From Kappaphycus alvarezii (taxonomy: Eukaryota > Rhodophyta > Florideophyceae > Gigartinales > Solieriaceae): a DNA stretch of 64,000 nucleotides. Made by a program: the position numbers and the translations under genes. Shown here piece after piece: positions 33,332 through 45,440 of the stretch; position 1 is the first letter of the stretch, and every line of letters starts with the position of its first letter. Where the stretch lies: contig NADL03000622.1 in NCBI GenBank assembly GCA_002205965.3, positions 1 to 64,000 of the forward strand. The letters are read 5' to 3'. The notes under the pieces are model-generated. The model saw only the letters and a list, made by a program, of their open reading frames with translations. It had not been told where the DNA came from and searched no databases.

Positions 33332-35874
33332 CGGGGTACATAGGAAACGATGTACCCGAACCGTGACCTGGCGCAACGCTCGCACCTAATCATGTCCCAG
33401 AACGGATTTTCCCGCTTAAGAAGATAGCGGAACTTCACTCGAAGAAGGGCGCCCCGAAGCAGAGCTCTTTGATCCACTTGAGGAGAGCGGTTGCGCCATT
33501 TGTCTCTGACTTTGAGAGCCGCCAGGTTATGTCCATACTCTATCTCCCCATATTTGCGGAACATTCCCAATTAAAGCTTGAGGTCATCTGGAATGCGCTC
33601 ACACCATATAAGTCTACTAAGACGCGAGTAGGATTGGATCACCAGGCGATGAAGAGCATGGTGAAGGGATTCTCCTGAATTGACTTGAAGGTAGTCGTCA
33701 GGAACGGCGGAATAACGCTCCCAGTGTTGCGAGTACACGACTTCTGAAGGGAGATCCACGAGAAAATAATGGTTGACGCAATACTGCTCTAGTAACCCAG
33801 ACTCCTGGCACGCATGGTGCTCCAGGCAAAGTGCCTGTGCGAATAGATAAAGACATGTGAAGGGGTTGTCCCCGATGAATGCTTGAGGACTCCGTAACAC
33901 CCCGTTGGAAGAGGCCAAAGCGACCGTACCATAGTGGGCTACCCCATCGATATCGGTTTGCACCTCCTCGGTTGTTTGCGGGTTTCCCCCTTCGTGATAT
34001 TAACCGGGTTCCACTGGCGGATCCTCGACTGCAGGTGGAAGGTCAAATGCGGAAGTTTTTCACGAAGCGTTCCTTGGATTCACCATGTGAAAGTGGAAAG
34101 GAATAATGCGGATAAGGATCGGAAGAGTAAGGAGAATTCCCGAAGATTGCGTAAGAAGAAGGCAAGAATCCTTTGAGCTACACTGGGTGAACCCGCGAGC
34201 AGGCTTAACTAAGTCAGAATGTGTGTTGTGATCGCACAGCATGGATCTCGATGACGGGTGGAGTTTAAGTACTGCGAATATCGCGTGTGAAAATATCTCA
34301 CCTGAATTTCAGGACACTTCCCTTCATCTCCCGCGATCATGAGATACAGGTCGGACTCATTCGAATCGCCCCCTTTTGGCCTAATTGATGGGATGTCCCT
34401 AGAGGGCTGGCAAAAGTCCAGACATGCAACAGGATTAACCGCTTATTTTATGGGGCAAGATTCGTTGTGTCATCACACTTCTGGGAAATTCTCCGGTTGC
34501 CTTGTGGGCCATCCCAACCTCTGCGTACACGCTATCTGTGATCTGTTAGGGAATTTCCCGCCAACTTGCTACCGCGCGTACGCTAAAAAATTGATAGTGC
34601 TCTGTAATGATGATGAATAGGAGGAGACTACTGGGAATGTGCCGTGACTGCACTGTGTTTGCAAAGTCATGACCGTCTTAAGTAACTTTACTGGAAACTA
34701 ACTAATTCAACTACTGGCTTCTGCAGCTCTTTCAATACTGCGATTACGCGAACTACTATGGGTTCTCCCAAGTAATAATGACTTCTGGCGATATTGATGC
34801 AAGCCCTCAGGGCAAGTCAACGTGACCCGCCTTTAACGGGGGGATGTGTAGTGCATCAGGTTATCCTTCGTTGTCCTGGTTATCGGGCGTACACTACGGA
34901 GACGTTTTTCGGTTTATTCTAGAGTCCCCTTCTAACCTGCAGCTAATCTGGATTCTACTGAAAGTGAACTGCTACTGTCAGCCATGGTACAAGTGGACCT
35001 TTTACAGTTGCCACAGGTCCACCCTGTTCCACTAGTGCATGCTGCCGAGGCTGGACCCCTGGCACGTGTCACCGTTGGACACTGTACTATACGTGGACTT
35101 CCACTTGCTGATCGGTAATTCCACTACTTTCTAGTTATTTTTAGTAATCCTTTTATTTGATGCCATTGGTGCCTAATTTCCGCTAGAACTAGTTGGCCGC
35201 TTTACTACCTAGTATAATCTATACTAGGACCCTACAGTAAAGGCAACTTTCGCCGGAGTAGCTTACGTTCCCCCGTCCTTAGATTTCCCCCTCTACTTTC
35301 GGGCCCGTTCCTGACTTTGTCGACACTGGTTCTTCTATCGCTCTGGGCTTAAACCCACGTGAAACATTGCCCTGCGTCTGGATATCCCTTATACGGTCGC
35401 GGTTTCCCCTTGACGTTCACGATAGTCGTATTGCTGTACCCAGCTATCTGTTTCCTGACCCCCTTCGTCTCCCTTCTCGCGCGAGTCACGTAACCAACAA
35501 GGACATACGCCTTCTACGAGAACTACGGTGCAAACCCTGACTCTATGCCCTCGGGCTTTCGTCTCGTGATTCAACTACATTACTGAAACGAGATATATTC
35601 TTAAGACCTCGAAAAAAGGATCTTGCGTACTTCAAGCTAGATTAGGGCTAAATATATCGGTTTCGCCGGCATCGGCACGGACTTTGCGACAGTAAAGAAT
35701 ATCGGATGCACAATATTTATCGCAATTCGAAGGATAGTCTGGTCTCTGCCCTCTAATAAGCGACCTGTCATTTTACTAATAGAAGTAAAAAAGAAAGAGC
35801 CACAGACTACTATGTATGTGTATTGAAGACTCTCGGGGTCTTCAATATACAGGAGGCAGTTATTTGCAGTTTGA

Positions 35875-36720
35875 AGCTTATTGGTGAAAATAAACCGCTA
35901 AAGTGGAACAATTCGAACTTCTTTGGGCTGCGTACACCCGAAATGAGGTCGGATCTATAGAGGTCGACCAGCGTACATATATAAGTCGCTCACCAATCTT
36001 AGCCGAAGATGAAACCTTTAAGAATTTTCTAAGTGCAAGAGCAGCTGTTTCATGGTCCATAAACTGACGCCCGGATGTAATCTAGCTCTTAAATTAAGCC
36101 GCAATGGTTATTGACGAGCAATACGGCACTGAATCCATTCGTATTTCAAGCGAAGCTATCAAAAGGCTTAATAGGAGGGATTAAGTGCTTAATTATCCCA
36201 AACTGCAAGAAAAATCTTTGAAAATACATGTTTATACCGACGCTTTTTTTGGAACGAATGCAAATTTAACGTCTCAAAACGGTTACATTCTCATGAAGAA
36301 AATTCACGTACTGGACTCCATGAGTCACAAGTCTAAGCGTGTTGCACGTTTGATCTTCAGAGGGGAATTATATGCGTTTAACGAAGGTTTTGACTCTTCG
36401 TTCATGCTGCGCCACGACTTACGACGCATTTATCGGAAGAAAATTCCACTTCGAATGCTTTCCGACTCGAAGTAACTGTTCGGTGGAATAAACAAGTCAT
36501 CGAATAAAGCTGAGAAGAGCCTGATGATAGATATATCTGCTTCTACGGAAGCTTACAATCAGTTTTAAATAAGTGAAGTTGAACATGTTGGCGTAAATTT
36601 GAATATTTCAGATGTGTATCAAAACGCTCCCCAAATAAGTCTTTCAGAAATTTGCTTGCGAATAGGTTGGGTGAGACCCCCGCGTTTCAATGGATAATTC
36701 TTAATGAAATCGTTCATATT
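35875..36720 (+). pseudogene. Copia RT-RNase H remnant
   Basis: Plus-strand frames show the copia RT C-terminal pattern: a G-S-I-x-VDQ-x-Y segment near 35950, then RAAVSW near 36045 and, after stops at about 36064 and 36079, a helix leading to KRLNRRD near 36170. RNase H follows (36185-36670) with YTDA-type Asp, SHKSKRVAR, RGELYAFNEGFD, LSDSK and a broken end. Stops occur at about 36064, 36079, 36091, 36182, 36474 and 36567. Right after the end, AAAAAAGTGGAAG precedes TGTGAGAAATTG at 36736, which could be a polypurine tract and LTR start, but the second LTR was not found. Confidence 0.7.
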
Positions 36721-38859
36721 TAAAAAAGTGGAAGTGTGAGAAATTGCATAATAGACGCTTTGTACGTGCCGTCCTGCTTTCATTGCTCACGTGGCACTTT
36801 CGCGATATCATTTTTATGTTACTTTTTTTCAATTATTTTTAATGTCGGACTAGTATATACCATTGCGCAATACTGTAGATGGCTGTATTTTACCGGGAAT
36901 ATAGAAAGTAATGCTTCTGCTAGTTCTCTGCGGCGGAAAGAGGCAGACAAGAAAAGGAAGAACCATAGTGAAAGATAAAAGAGAACAGAACTGAATCGTC
37001 CCGGACGTCAGGATTGCAGTAGGAACCGGTCTTCGGTACTCACCCCCATTTTTTTCACCGCTGCCAGAGATTTTAGCGCGCTTCGAGCAGAGCTGTCAGC
37101 TTTCGTGCAACGTCGTGCTGCCGTTATTATCAACCAACGCAAATGAAGCGCTTTTGAGCCCCACTAGTTCCAGGAGGGGCCTAAAGGTCGCCTCTTCCCC
37201 AATTACAAATAGAGTTACCCTGTGATCTTTCTTTGGAACTACATATACACAAACAGCCACTTTAACCAAAACTTTTCATGAGCGGTAACGTACAGAAAAG
37301 TGTCCGTTCGCGTTTTTTTTGCCGCTCGTGAAGGCGTAAAACAAGAACAGTTTGCCCAGTAATTATGCAAAGTTAATTAAATGGAATACAGAGAGTAAAA
37401 CACTAGAAAAGTAAGCGATAGACTTGTTAGGCCTGGATACCCGTAGTGATCAACCTTCGCTACAGTAACGTCATTTCGAATGATCTTGTACAGCAGATCC
37501 CTTGTTACAGTATTTTAATTTATTCGTGTGCACTATACAGAGTACAGTATAGTACGCGGTTAGAGCCCCTATGTAGTACTTTCTGCTTTAAATTCCGTTT
37601 TTTGACACTACACGTGAAATTCAAGCTTTTTCTTCCTTTTCGGACAAAATTCACAAGTCTAATATTTGCTCTGTCCTAATTCGAGAACCCAAAGTCAACC
37701 ACCACTCTGGTTTGAGGTTAATTCTCCAATGAGCCGTTGAAATCCGAACACAGCCTCATATCTTCAAGCTACACAGCCATTTTTCTCCCGTATTTCCCAC
37801 GCAAAACCATTGTTTTCTGCAAAAATCATCTATTTACTGTCGCCTATCACATTGAAATATCATTAATTTCCCGCAGCCTAGGTCAAATCGTACCTGGAAT
37901 TTTAAGAACACCGATAAATGTATTCTGTATGCATCTTCCACACAATGCATCTTCCACACAATGGGCATTATCGATTTCAAACCACTTTTATCATCTCTAT
38001 TGAACAGTATTGAACCGATATTAGCTCACCCCCATCTAAATCCTCCGAGGGCTAAGAGAATTCTGTTTAAAGTAGTATAAAATGGTCACAGGGAACTGGT
38101 GACGGAAAAGAACACCAAGACAACACCGATGAAGGTTGTTTTGGACATTATCTACCAGTTTTCTACTTAGTTTTGAACTCTACCGCACTGGAAAGAACCG
38201 TAGCATACGATACTTGTGCTGTGAGGTATGTATCATCGGCAGCATTACTGAGGAATACTTTTATGCCTGCATCATCCGTTCACCAAGTGAATCCTCCACC
38301 GTCGGTATTTGCCTCCGTAGGTATTTGCCTCCGTAGGGATAAACCATGTTATACTCGTCGTTGCTTCACCAGGAATGCAAGATATAGAGATACAAAGAAG
38401 CGACTACACTCTGTTGCATCGGGAAAGTATTTACGAAAGCCCAAAAGAGAGGGAAGCGAACACTTTAGTCGCGAATGAACTTAGAAATTCTGGCTTCGAA
38501 AAGGCACTAGCGGATTCATTGTATGTTTTCAAAGATTAATCTGCAAAACATTCAAACTTGGAGGCAAGAGTGGGAAAAAACGCAAAGTGGGATCAGCGAC
38601 AACAGCAGATGGCAGCCAATCAGATTTTTTACCATTTCGGGCGTATGCCTCGCGGCGAGGGATGAAAATATACGGTGAGCTGCGAACCGCTAGATCCTAA
38701 CTTTCGATGTGGTCGATTTTTTAGCAAGATTTCGAGTAGACAGCCATAGTAGAATAGTCACTCATCTTATTGGATTCACTCGGAAAACTCCTTGCAATTT
38801 GCCACCATTAGAACGTGAAGAAATTCTATCTATGTCTATATATGCTCGCCGACTGCTGA
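36721..38859. other. Unassigned sequence, possible decayed LTR at its left
   Basis: No gene supported. Two tiny tandem duplications: a 16-base unit GCATCTTCCACACAAT at ~37930-37962 and a 17-base unit GTATTTGCCTCCGTAGG at ~38305-38338. Frames up to ~105 codons show no motif. Confidence 0.4.
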
Positions 38860-41040
38860 TCCTGCATGAAAAAAACAAGAAATATCTGGCTCGGTTTCAT
38901 CGGAGAAGCATAATACAGCGCTTGCCAGTTTTTCATTTCCAGTCGAGGCGGAAATGGACTCTAGTTCCAAGGCCGGAAGATCTTCTTTTGCAAGAAATGA
39001 GAGCGACAGAGAAAAGTACGATGCAGTGAGAAGCACTCGGAAGAGAACAAAAATTACAAAGCCACGGTATCGACAGGAAAAACGCTTCGTTCCGGTGAGG
39101 TAAGCAGAGGTTCATGTTTTACATGGACAGCGGTACAGTTATGAAGATTTCGATACTTTGGGCTACTTTTTAGAATGTTTGACAAATTGCGTGGGAACAT
39201 TGTTAGCCCTGAGAGTCAGTTGTTGGAATTAAATTTGCCTACTGTTGAGGATCATCTACCCAATGCGCGCTGCAGGCCACTTTGGAGCAACAAATCACCA
39301 ATTATTACTCAGAAATGGACCCAAACATCAGTTCATGCATTAAAATATCGCTCCGAAGGGCATACGGTACTCTCATGTTTGATAGGTGGGGCGATATGAG
39401 GAGGAAGTTGGTTGAAATTTTCATGCTGCATATTGACACTGGGCTGGACCTTTCAACGAATACCTTTCGTCTCTAGAATTTTAATTCAGGGGTTTAAAAA
39501 ATGCACTGCAGATGAGTATGTGAAAATATGAGATAAGACGGTAGAAATTTTTAATTTGAAGGGGAAGCTTTACCTTATCAAGAGCGATAATGCACAGAAT
39601 TGTGTCAACTCAAGGTATGTTTTTCCAAGAAGCAGAGTGGTTTGACGAGCATTAATGATCAGAGCCATGTTGCAGATATTCTAATGGAGGATTTGAGAGG
39701 GCTGTAGTGGGTGGAGATTGTGTCTCAGAAAGTTTCAACCGCATGGAGCTTTGTGGACAGTCACAAAAAAAATCAAGAGCGCAGTTGTGGAATGAACAGA
39801 ATACTAGAAGGAGAGGATTAAAAGGTTCTTGAAAAGGAAACAACGTGAAATCTCGAAGGCGGAGGGTAACATTGAAGAGCTTGAGGCCGAGCTGGTTCAG
39901 TTAAGGTATTTATAACGCAGCGCTGTGATGGTTGAACAGCTTTCTGCTACCTGATTTTCCAGCGCCGAGGGGTTATTGGTATCCTTTATTCGTGCAAAAA
40001 CTGTTCTGCTGCAAGTGATTGGCCAAACTGAGGCGGAAAAAGAGCGTATTAGGAACGAGCTGTACGGTGTTTCTACCTCGAGAACGCAGAAGCTGGAAGA
40101 AGATATCTTTCGACCTGTGAGGTGCCTAGAGTTCTTTGAGTAGGTTTACAAAGTGCACTCTGCTCTGAAAGTGTTCCGGGGGTACTTGCATGTGTTCGAA
40201 AGTGACATGTGCAGCATACATGAAGTGCTACTGCGAACAATGGAAATAAAGAAGCAAATAGAATTAATTTCGACGCTGATTACAGACATGAAGCATGACG
40301 TTATGCGGATTTATTTGCGCAGAAGAGATCGCAACGCACAACGAAGCAACAAAAGAGTGAAATTATTGCAGGATAGCCACTATTCCCCGTACATGCTTGA
40401 TTTTAACTCAAGTCTCAGCATTGTTACTCATGAGCAGGTACTCGAGGACCTCAGAGGGCATTTGTGAAAGTACTGCTGCTCTGATCAGAGTGGGCAGCGG
40501 TCGTCAAGTTTGATGGAGGAAACGTTGGTGAGTGCTTTTCGGACGGAGAAAGAGATTTGAAAGCAGGCCATTTTATCAGATGAGGGAGAAAATTTGATAT
40601 TCTACACAGAAATTCTTCTCCTGTATTGGAGGATCCCAAGTACTCAAAAAAAGAACTAAGAGAATTTGCCATTCGAAAGCTGTCATACTCTCCTTCTTCC
40701 CGTCCTTTTGAACGAAGCTCCAGCGCATAGAAAAGAATACATTCAAAACTTCGAAGCCGATTGAAGCCTGAAAAGGTACGGAGAATGATGTACTGCTATT
40801 GTAATATTCATTTGAAGTTGATTGCAGGGGTGCTGAATCGCATGCGTTAATGGGACCGAGAGATGAATCTAGCTCAGAGCCACATAGAGAGGGCAAGTTC
40901 CGGTTTTGCTTCCAGCATCATCGACCTATCACCTTGGTGTATCTCTGATAGCAGCTTATGGTCATCAGAAGTAAGTTGAAGAGATAGCGAGCTCTCATCG
41001 CTTCTCAGTGATTTGGATGTCTCGGACGGCGAATTTCAGG
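38860..41040 (+). pseudogene. Decayed multi-exon locus with coiled-coil-like segments
   Basis: Several splice-like junctions lie in order on the plus strand. An acceptor TTTCATTTCCAG at ~38931-38942 starts a charged frame that runs to a donor GTGAG/GTAAGC at ~39100. Its acceptor TTTTTAG is at ~39172, and the joined frame continues. A GTATTT donor at ~39906 and GATTTTCCAG acceptor at ~39962 flank exons rich in Glu/Lys/Leu (an EELEAELVQL-like segment), typical of coiled coil. A further GTACGG...GATTGCAG pair lies at ~40777-40828. The exon after 39174 needs a frame change near 39275. The function is unknown. It may be a damaged host gene or a live gene with sequence errors. Confidence 0.35.
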
Positions 41041-43884
41041 ACTAGTAACTAAGTAAATTTTAACTGCCCATTTGTCATGCTTGTGATCGAAGAGTTCTCA
41101 CGCCTGCCTTTTCAAGGGTTCTTCAGTAAGGAAAACATGGCGTAAACCACCACTTCCTGACCTTGATCTAGGAAGGGCGTATCTTTTCCCTGAGCAGAAT
41201 AGACATAGTTCACGTCATGCACTCTTAGGAAAGGTACTGGTAGATTCAGGAATGCAAGTGACCCATTATTCATGAAGGTACGGGTAGATTGTTCCTAAGT
41301 AAACATTGAATGACTGAAAGACTGTTGTTACACATATTCGAATACTCGCATAACGTCTTATCAGATTTGTTATTTAAGACCGGGGCTGACTTAACACAAG
41401 ATTCACCAATATTTGTCATTCAAATTGCTGTAATCACATAGAGCCCAGCTGCATGCGATATCACAGCGACACGTCCCTCAACTGCAAAAGCTCTGTAGGC
41501 AACTTCAAAGCCGAGGAGTAGCCCTTCCCGGAAATTGTCCACCAGTTCAACCTACATGAAGATATAATCGCAGCAGCTTCTGCTGTGGTAAAAATAGGGA
41601 TATGGGGTAGTCAGTTGATTCATGAGAAAAGAATGGCACAGAGAGTTCATCAAACATGATTCATATGTCACGCCAAATATAAGAACAGCATGATTTCAAA
41701 ACCTCCAAGTATATGAAAATATCGATCATTATCACCCTTTGTTCCATTTTCGTTCAAGTCTCGTGTCGAATCCGGTACAATTTCGAAAACATCCCATGCC
41801 TATCAACCTGTGAGAGCCGTTGGAATCGAATGGTAGGGGCTCAAGCGTTCATAGGTCTATTCCAAGATCTAGATAACCCAGCGCATCACTCCCACCCATA
41901 GCCCATGACCCTCAGTTATCCCCAACTCTAGATCGACATCAGACGCAATATAACGAGTCGTGCACATTTCTCTAGCGCTTTGGTAAATATTTTTAGTGTA
42001 ATTACTTTCTCTGCCTCTTCTGACAGCTTAAAGATAGTAAATAGGCTTACAGACATTACTGTAGTTTACTGTCCAACCTAGAACTGGACCGCTACATTTA
42101 TGCACTGTACAGCACTGTAAGCTCGAGCTGATGTACTTTAGATTAGCTCAAGCAGATTTAGGGTTAGACTCTCATCGTCGAATACATGGCTTCTGGAAAC
42201 TTTCTTCGTTCAACCGGAAGCACCAGTCAACTCGCCTTGAGGTCTATATAAGCCCCAGTCTCCCTCCATCTTCTGCCTGAGTAAAGCATCTCATCTCCTT
42301 ATCTCCCCTCAACTCTCTTCCTTGGTCAATAGTTCTTCCTCTGCTTTCATTATTCTCGTCTTTGTCTCTCTCCCTCTTCCATTAGCCTCCCCCGTTCAAC
42401 TTTCCCTTGTCTGTCTAAAGAATAGATCATGAAAATTTAATTTCGAAACCAAACCTTCTTTGGAGAGTGTCCTTAGCCACCGCGTCCATCTTCACGTTTT
42501 CGCAGGTTCTTGCAAATAAATTCCAGGGAAATACTCGTAACCTAAATAAGCTTAATAATCTCTTGAGTGCCGGCCAAATAATCGACCATCCTTACGTTCG
42601 ATAGGGATCACTTTGTGGCAACCATTGAAAAATCCAAAAGATATCTTCTCTTAGACCGGCAGAAGGGCGAAGCACATGCTAACTTTCGGAAATTCCGACC
42701 TTGATAAACGTTTTGATAGCTCAAGAGGAATTAATACACTGAAAATGCGCTTATCATACCATTTGGCGCGGATGACATGAAGGGTGTGGAATCAGAGAAG
42801 AGTGAAAGGACGGAGTTCGACAACGGATGAAAAAAAGTGGACCCGTGAGCAGATAGAAGAGTCACGGGTGGGCCGCAACTGGCTATGTGGTCTGTTGATC
42901 TCGGGGTAATGATTACTACAATGCAGTACTGTACAACGAAGACGTTGATACCGTACTGAAGTTCATAAGTTTTCCGATCATATCCTGTACGGTGCTATAC
43001 CGCACATTACAGTGTACTCTTAAAGTAACTTTACTAACAGTAACATACTGCTTCAGTAGCCTGTGAATTACCAGTGGTAGCCGTTGATTTGTTTTTTTGG
43101 GTCGATTCTCTATTCACCCCCTCACTTCTTAAAATGTCGCATTGTGTGTTGACATTAGCTAATTATTTCATTCTGAGTTCAATTTCCACCACTGAAGGAA
43201 AGCATTACAGAAAGGTAATACATGTGGGGAGCGATCTATTAATTTGATCATTTATTTGCAAGTTGCATATGAAGATCCCTCTCTTTGCAATTGCAAACAC
43301 GCGCAGGCAGGAGTTACCATGTCAAAGGGGATTAGGTCAAAGTGGGAAGTTCCCAGTAGATACTGAATTGTTAGATTTCGAAGTAGGTTTCATCAGCAGA
43401 CAATGTCAACTACATTAGTCCCAATTTATAACTTACACATACTGCTGACAAAGAACTCTGCGGCAGATGATTTGAATTGATATACTTTAGATTATTTTAT
43501 TATAATTTATGCTGTCAGCCAGGCTACATAACTATACTGTATTTGTTCAGTCAGTCTGCAGTCTACTCCTGACCTGTGCAGCTCGGCAGGGAAATACAAA
43601 ATATAAAAGGAGTGTCTGCGTTACATTCTGCCCACCATCACCACCATCAACAAACAAACGATAATACCGACAGCATACCTTGTGTAAACCCCCCTTCATT
43701 GCTGTGCTGGGTATCACACAAACTGATTGCACTCCATTCTGTTCTCGTCCTCTTTCAACTAGGGGTGAAACCATAAGGTGCATTAACCTTCTTTCTCTCA
43801 AAAATTTTAGGATGTGCTGTGATGGTGGGTTAGGGGGGCGGCGAGTGGAAGACGTTGATGGTATGGAGTGGAACGCTGCCAATT
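41041..43884. other. Unassigned stretch with promoter-like signals
   Basis: No gene supported. A TATATAA box at 42245-42251 is followed by a C/T-rich leader-like part to ~42420 but no ORF. Around 43595-43690, a TATAAAA box followed by CACCATCACCACCATCAAC resembles the leader of the copia LTR at 26763, so a decayed solo LTR is possible. TACTGTA motifs are common near 42055-43030. Confidence 0.4.
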
Positions 43885-44039
43885 TTTACTAGAAGTCCAA
43901 CCGCTCACGCGCTTCATGTATATTTACTGTAGACGCGTACAGTATCATATATTTTATATACAAGTGAGTGCCCCGGGTATACACCTTGGGTCCCTCGAGT
44001 AAATATATATATGCGTGAGCGCTTGGGCCTCTAGTAAAA
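43885..44039. mobile_element. MITE-like foldback with 27-bp inverted ends
   Basis: About 155 bp. The left end (43884-43910) and right end (44013-44039) are inverted copies, 24 of 27 matching, sharing TTTTACTAGA...CGCTCACGC. A second inner inverted segment (ATATTTACT) lies beside each arm. The ends are CTAG with TA on either side, consistent with a TA target as in Tc1/mariner-type MITEs. No transposase is present. Confidence 0.6.
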
Positions 44040-44409
44040 CTTTTTCAGCGTTCTACTGAAAACCATCACTGTATTCGACAAAATATCCCTCCTAACACAT
44101 CATCACAGTATATCCTAGATTTCTGGGCTTGAAATAAAAAATTCCTAGTTCTATGAATGAAATGGAGCTCCCATATGAGAAGAAAGCGTTTTAAAACATC
44201 GCTAGATTCACACTTCTTCGCACCGACGCCTGTCCACACAAGGAGCTGTAGCAATTGTTGGCATTCTCGGGACCTACACATTGCTCGGGAATAATCAATG
44301 TATTAAATGATTTTCACTCGAATCGTATCTTTTTCGTCGTTTCTTCGATTCCCGTTGCTTAAGTTCTGCCAGCAAGATTGGTAGTTCTTGATTCGCAGTG
44401 GAAAATTTT
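44040..44409. other. Left flank of the tyrosine-recombinase element
   Basis: No gene or repeat recognised. It does not match the right flank after 48739. Confidence 0.4.
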
Positions 44410-44619
44410 GTTGTGTGTAGACCGCAGTTTATGCGCATGAAAAACATGTCAATGGATAGCGAGGGCAAGTCGAAGGACTTGTGCCACGATGCGTACGTAT
44501 CACACGTGTACAATGTGTGCCCTGCTTTTCGCCCTGCGTGCCGCGGCACCCCCACCTTTTTCTATAGGGGTGCGAGTCAAACCCGCCGGCGGCGATGCGC
44601 GGGTATTCCTCTCTCTTTC
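44410..44619 (+). repeat. Left direct repeat (A1) of the tyrosine-recombinase element
   Basis: 210 bp, starting GTTGTGTGTAGACCGCAG and ending CCTCTCTCTTTC. About 95 percent like 48533-48739 by eye. Confidence 0.88.
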
Positions 44620-44718
44620 GAGAGTCCCCAGACCTAGTCCGGTGGTAGGCCCATTCATACCGACCGAAAGTTACCAGGTCGCTTTGTTCCAACGAACAAA
44701 ACAGAACTCACCAACGCC

Positions 44719-45429
44719 ATGGCCTCCTCGTCGTCTTCCACCAACCCCGTCATGAACTCGAAGTCTCTCGCCGAAGACCTCCTCGAGAAGTGCAAGAAAG
44801 TTGCAGCCGGCAAGTCGCTCCTTGAAGCCGGCATCTCCGTCGACTGGGTGCAGGCGTACGCCAGGATCGCCGAGCGGGCCAACCGCGAGCAGAGGTTCGG
44901 TCTCACCCGCTACCCGTTCCCGGCTGGCGACGCCGCGTCGGCCTTCATCGGCGGCTTCTTCGACAACGAAGACTGGCCACTTCACCGGAAGCTCGCAAAG
45001 CACCAGAGCATGTACCCAGTCGCCGAACACGAGGCAAAGTACATCAACGCCGCCGGGTACTGGTCGGTGCTCCACCATGTGGCGTACGACCTGCGCCAGG
45101 AGGCTTTCTAGGCTGGAAATAACGACGAGGCTGAGAAGTTCGACGCGTGGGCGTTCGTCGCCGTCCGGTACTCGTTGCGTGTGCTCGGTCTCCGTGCCGA
45201 GTTCTATCGCATGGCGAGCAGGGATCCGATGTACGCCAAACTCGTTCTTCCCTCCCTTGAACGCCGTGGCGAGACGGCGATGGCGGACGACCTCGACGAC
45301 CCGCTGGCGACTCTGGGGTCGCATTTATCTTCTCAAATGTTCAAGGCGGCAGCCACCCTCAAGGCAAACAACGCGACGAAGCGTGCAGGACATGCCGGAA
45401 AGAAGGATGGCGCCGCCGATGGTAATTAG
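44719..45429 (+). pseudogene. gag-like ORF of the tyrosine-recombinase element, one in-frame TAG
   Basis: 237 codons from ATG 44719 to TAG 45427-45429, with one extra TAG at 45109-45111 (codon 131). The frame is identical on both sides of it. The product is Ala-, Lys- and Arg-rich with no zinc knuckle. Gag of this group is poorly conserved, so the name rests on position before RT. The stop at codon 131 lies in an aromatic context between Phe and Ala. Confidence 0.65.
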
Positions 45430-45440
45430 TCGGCTGGGCC

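Larger units (their letters stand above)
31428..35874. other. Gene-poor stretch with small repeats
   Basis: No convincing gene. Contents seen: a TATATAAA box at 32233-32240 followed by a CA-rich leader-like part; a diverged two-unit tandem repeat at 32361-32500; an A-rich tract at 32655-32760; an inverted repeat with arms 33042-33065 and 33307-33331; and many TACTGTAC-type motifs. Short open frames show no family motif. A DTGSS-like stretch near 35320 is isolated and not called. Confidence 0.5.

Noticed and set aside
35318-35345. DTGSS-like protease motif
   Set aside because: An isolated five-residue match in a short frame with no neighbouring pol domain.
44671-45324. Minus-strand 217-codon ORF
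   Set aside because: Antisense shadow of the gag-like ORF of the tyrosine-recombinase element; GC-rich third positions keep it open.
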